Origin: Polynucleobacter sp. MWH-Spelu-300-X4
Lineage (GTDB): Bacteria > Pseudomonadota > Gammaproteobacteria > Burkholderiales > Burkholderiaceae
Direction: 5' to 3'
Assembly: GCF_018687515.1 (NCBI RefSeq)
Contig: NZ_CP061294.1
Location: forward strand, 1-64,000
Length of the DNA stretch: 64,000 nucleotides
The translations under genes were made by a program, and so were the position numbers. The number at the start of each line of letters is the position of its first letter. The stretch's first letter is position 1. The notes under the pieces are model-generated. The model saw only the letters and a program-made list of their open reading frames with translations, was not told the DNA's origin and did not search any database. Below, in pieces: positions 63,428 to 64,000 of the stretch.

Positions 63428-63844
63428 ATGTTGCAACCAAAACGTCGTAAGTACCGTAAGGAACAAAAAGGTCGCAACACAGGTGTTGCGACTCGCGGAA
63501 GTAGCGTGTCTTTTGGAGACTTTGGTTTGAAAGCTGTTGGTCGTGGTCGATTAACTGCTCGTCAAATTGAGGCTGCTCGTCGCGCAATGACTCGTCACAT
63601 TAAACGTGGTGGTCGTATTTGGATCCGAATTTTCCCGGACAAGCCGATTTCACAAAAGCCTGCAGAAGTTCGTATGGGTAACGGTAAAGGTAACCCAGAG
63701 TACTACGTAGCTGAAATCCAACCGGGTAAAGTTTTGTATGAGATGGATGGTGTAGACGAAGTATTGGCGCGTGAGGCATTTAGACTTGCTGCCGCTAAGT
63801 TGCCTATTCAAACTACATTTGTTGTGCGCCAAATCGGCGCCTAA
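63428..63844 (+). CDS. rplP: 50S ribosomal protein L16
   Basis: L16 organises the A-site region of 23S rRNA. The 138-residue product starts [20 protein letters not shown] and has [20 protein letters not shown], then [20 protein letters not shown], the family signature with the arginine that can be hydroxylated. It follows rpsC after two bases. Confidence 0.97.
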   Translation: MLQPKRRKYRKEQKGRNTGVATRGSSVSFGDFGLKAVGRGRLTARQIEAARRAMTRHIKRGGRIWIRIFPDKPISQKPAEVRMGNGKGNPEYYVAEIQPGKVLYEMDGVDEVLAREAFRLAAAKLPIQTTFVVRQIGA

Positions 63845-63859
63845 TCTGGACGGGACAAA

Positions 63860-64000
63860 ATGAAAGCTTCTGATTTAAACGCTAAAGACGTTAAATCTTT
63901 AAACCAAGAGCTATCTGAGTTGCTTAAGGCGCAATTTAAGTTGCGTATGCAAAAAGCGACTCAGCAGCTTCAAGATAGTAGCCAATTAGGCAAAGTAAAG
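63860..64000 (+). CDS. rpmC: 50S ribosomal protein L29 (partial, cut by window end)
   Basis: L29 sits near the tunnel exit. The 47 visible codons encode [20 protein letters not shown], then [18 protein letters not shown], which are typical helices of the family. The start is ATG at 63860 and the C-terminus lies outside the window. It is next after rplP, as in the standard S10 operon. Confidence 0.93.
   Translation, partial: MKASDLNAKDVKSLNQELSELLKAQFKLRMQKATQQLQDSSQLGKVK

Overview
The window looks like the origin-proximal segment of a Burkholderiales betaproteobacterium. Evidence: the dnaA-dnaN-gyrB start, mnmG-rsmG-parA-parB leading into atpIBEFHAGDC, the DUF3717 protein, the betaproteobacterial character of the 16S gene and the tRNA-Tyr/Gly/Thr-tuf-tRNA-Trp-secE-nusG order. 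Base composition is modest in GC with AT-rich intergenic DNA, as in small-genome freshwater lineages such as Polynucleobacter. I cannot fix the genus from sequence reading alone. The sequence starts 29 bases before dnaA, so it was probably linearised at the origin.

Layout. 1-5.4 kb: dnaA, a likely oriC with DnaA boxes and a DnaA-trio-like tract, dnaN, gyrB. 5.4-8.5 kb: a tightly packed run (SET-domain protein, DUF3717 protein, GMC oxidoreductase, TSUP permease) translationally linked to gyrB. 8.5-12.9 kb: mnmG, rsmG, parA, parB with two perfect parS sites, one of them inside mnmG. 12.9-21.2 kb: the complete F1Fo ATP synthase operon followed by hemE. 21.2-23.6 kb: a DnaA-box pair and priA. 23.6-28.3 kb (minus strand): gcvTHP under a tandem glycine riboswitch. 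28.3-35.4 kb: ammonium transporter with an NtrC-like site, a metallo-beta-lactamase-fold hydrolase, a small zinc-ribbon protein, a fatty acid desaturase, tRNA-Arg, a cytochrome c, rsmI, a DiaA/GmhA-like SIS protein, a DolP-like BON lipoprotein and a GNAT acetyltransferase. 35.4-41.0 kb: one complete rRNA operon (16S-tRNA-Ile-tRNA-Ala-23S-5S) with its processing stems and terminator. 41.0-64 kb: tRNA-Tyr/Gly/Thr, tuf copy 1, tRNA-Trp, secE-nusG-rplKAJL-rpoBC, then rpsL-rpsG-fusA-tuf copy 2-rpsJ, then the S10 operon up to rpmC, which is cut by the window end.

The genes are mainly replication, segregation, energy and translation functions, and nearly all of the large highly expressed blocks lie on the plus strand, that is, co-directional with a fork leaving an origin at the left end. 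I found no phage, insertion sequence, CRISPR array or defence island, and no protein-coding system that looks undescribed. The parts most worth a second look are regulatory: the origin architecture, the parS site inside mnmG, the NtrC-like operator between amt and gcvT, the overlapping hairpins between rplL and rpoB, promoter elements at the heads of the str and S10 units, a possibly leaderless SIS gene, and two tuf genes whose identity stops sharply at the gene ends.
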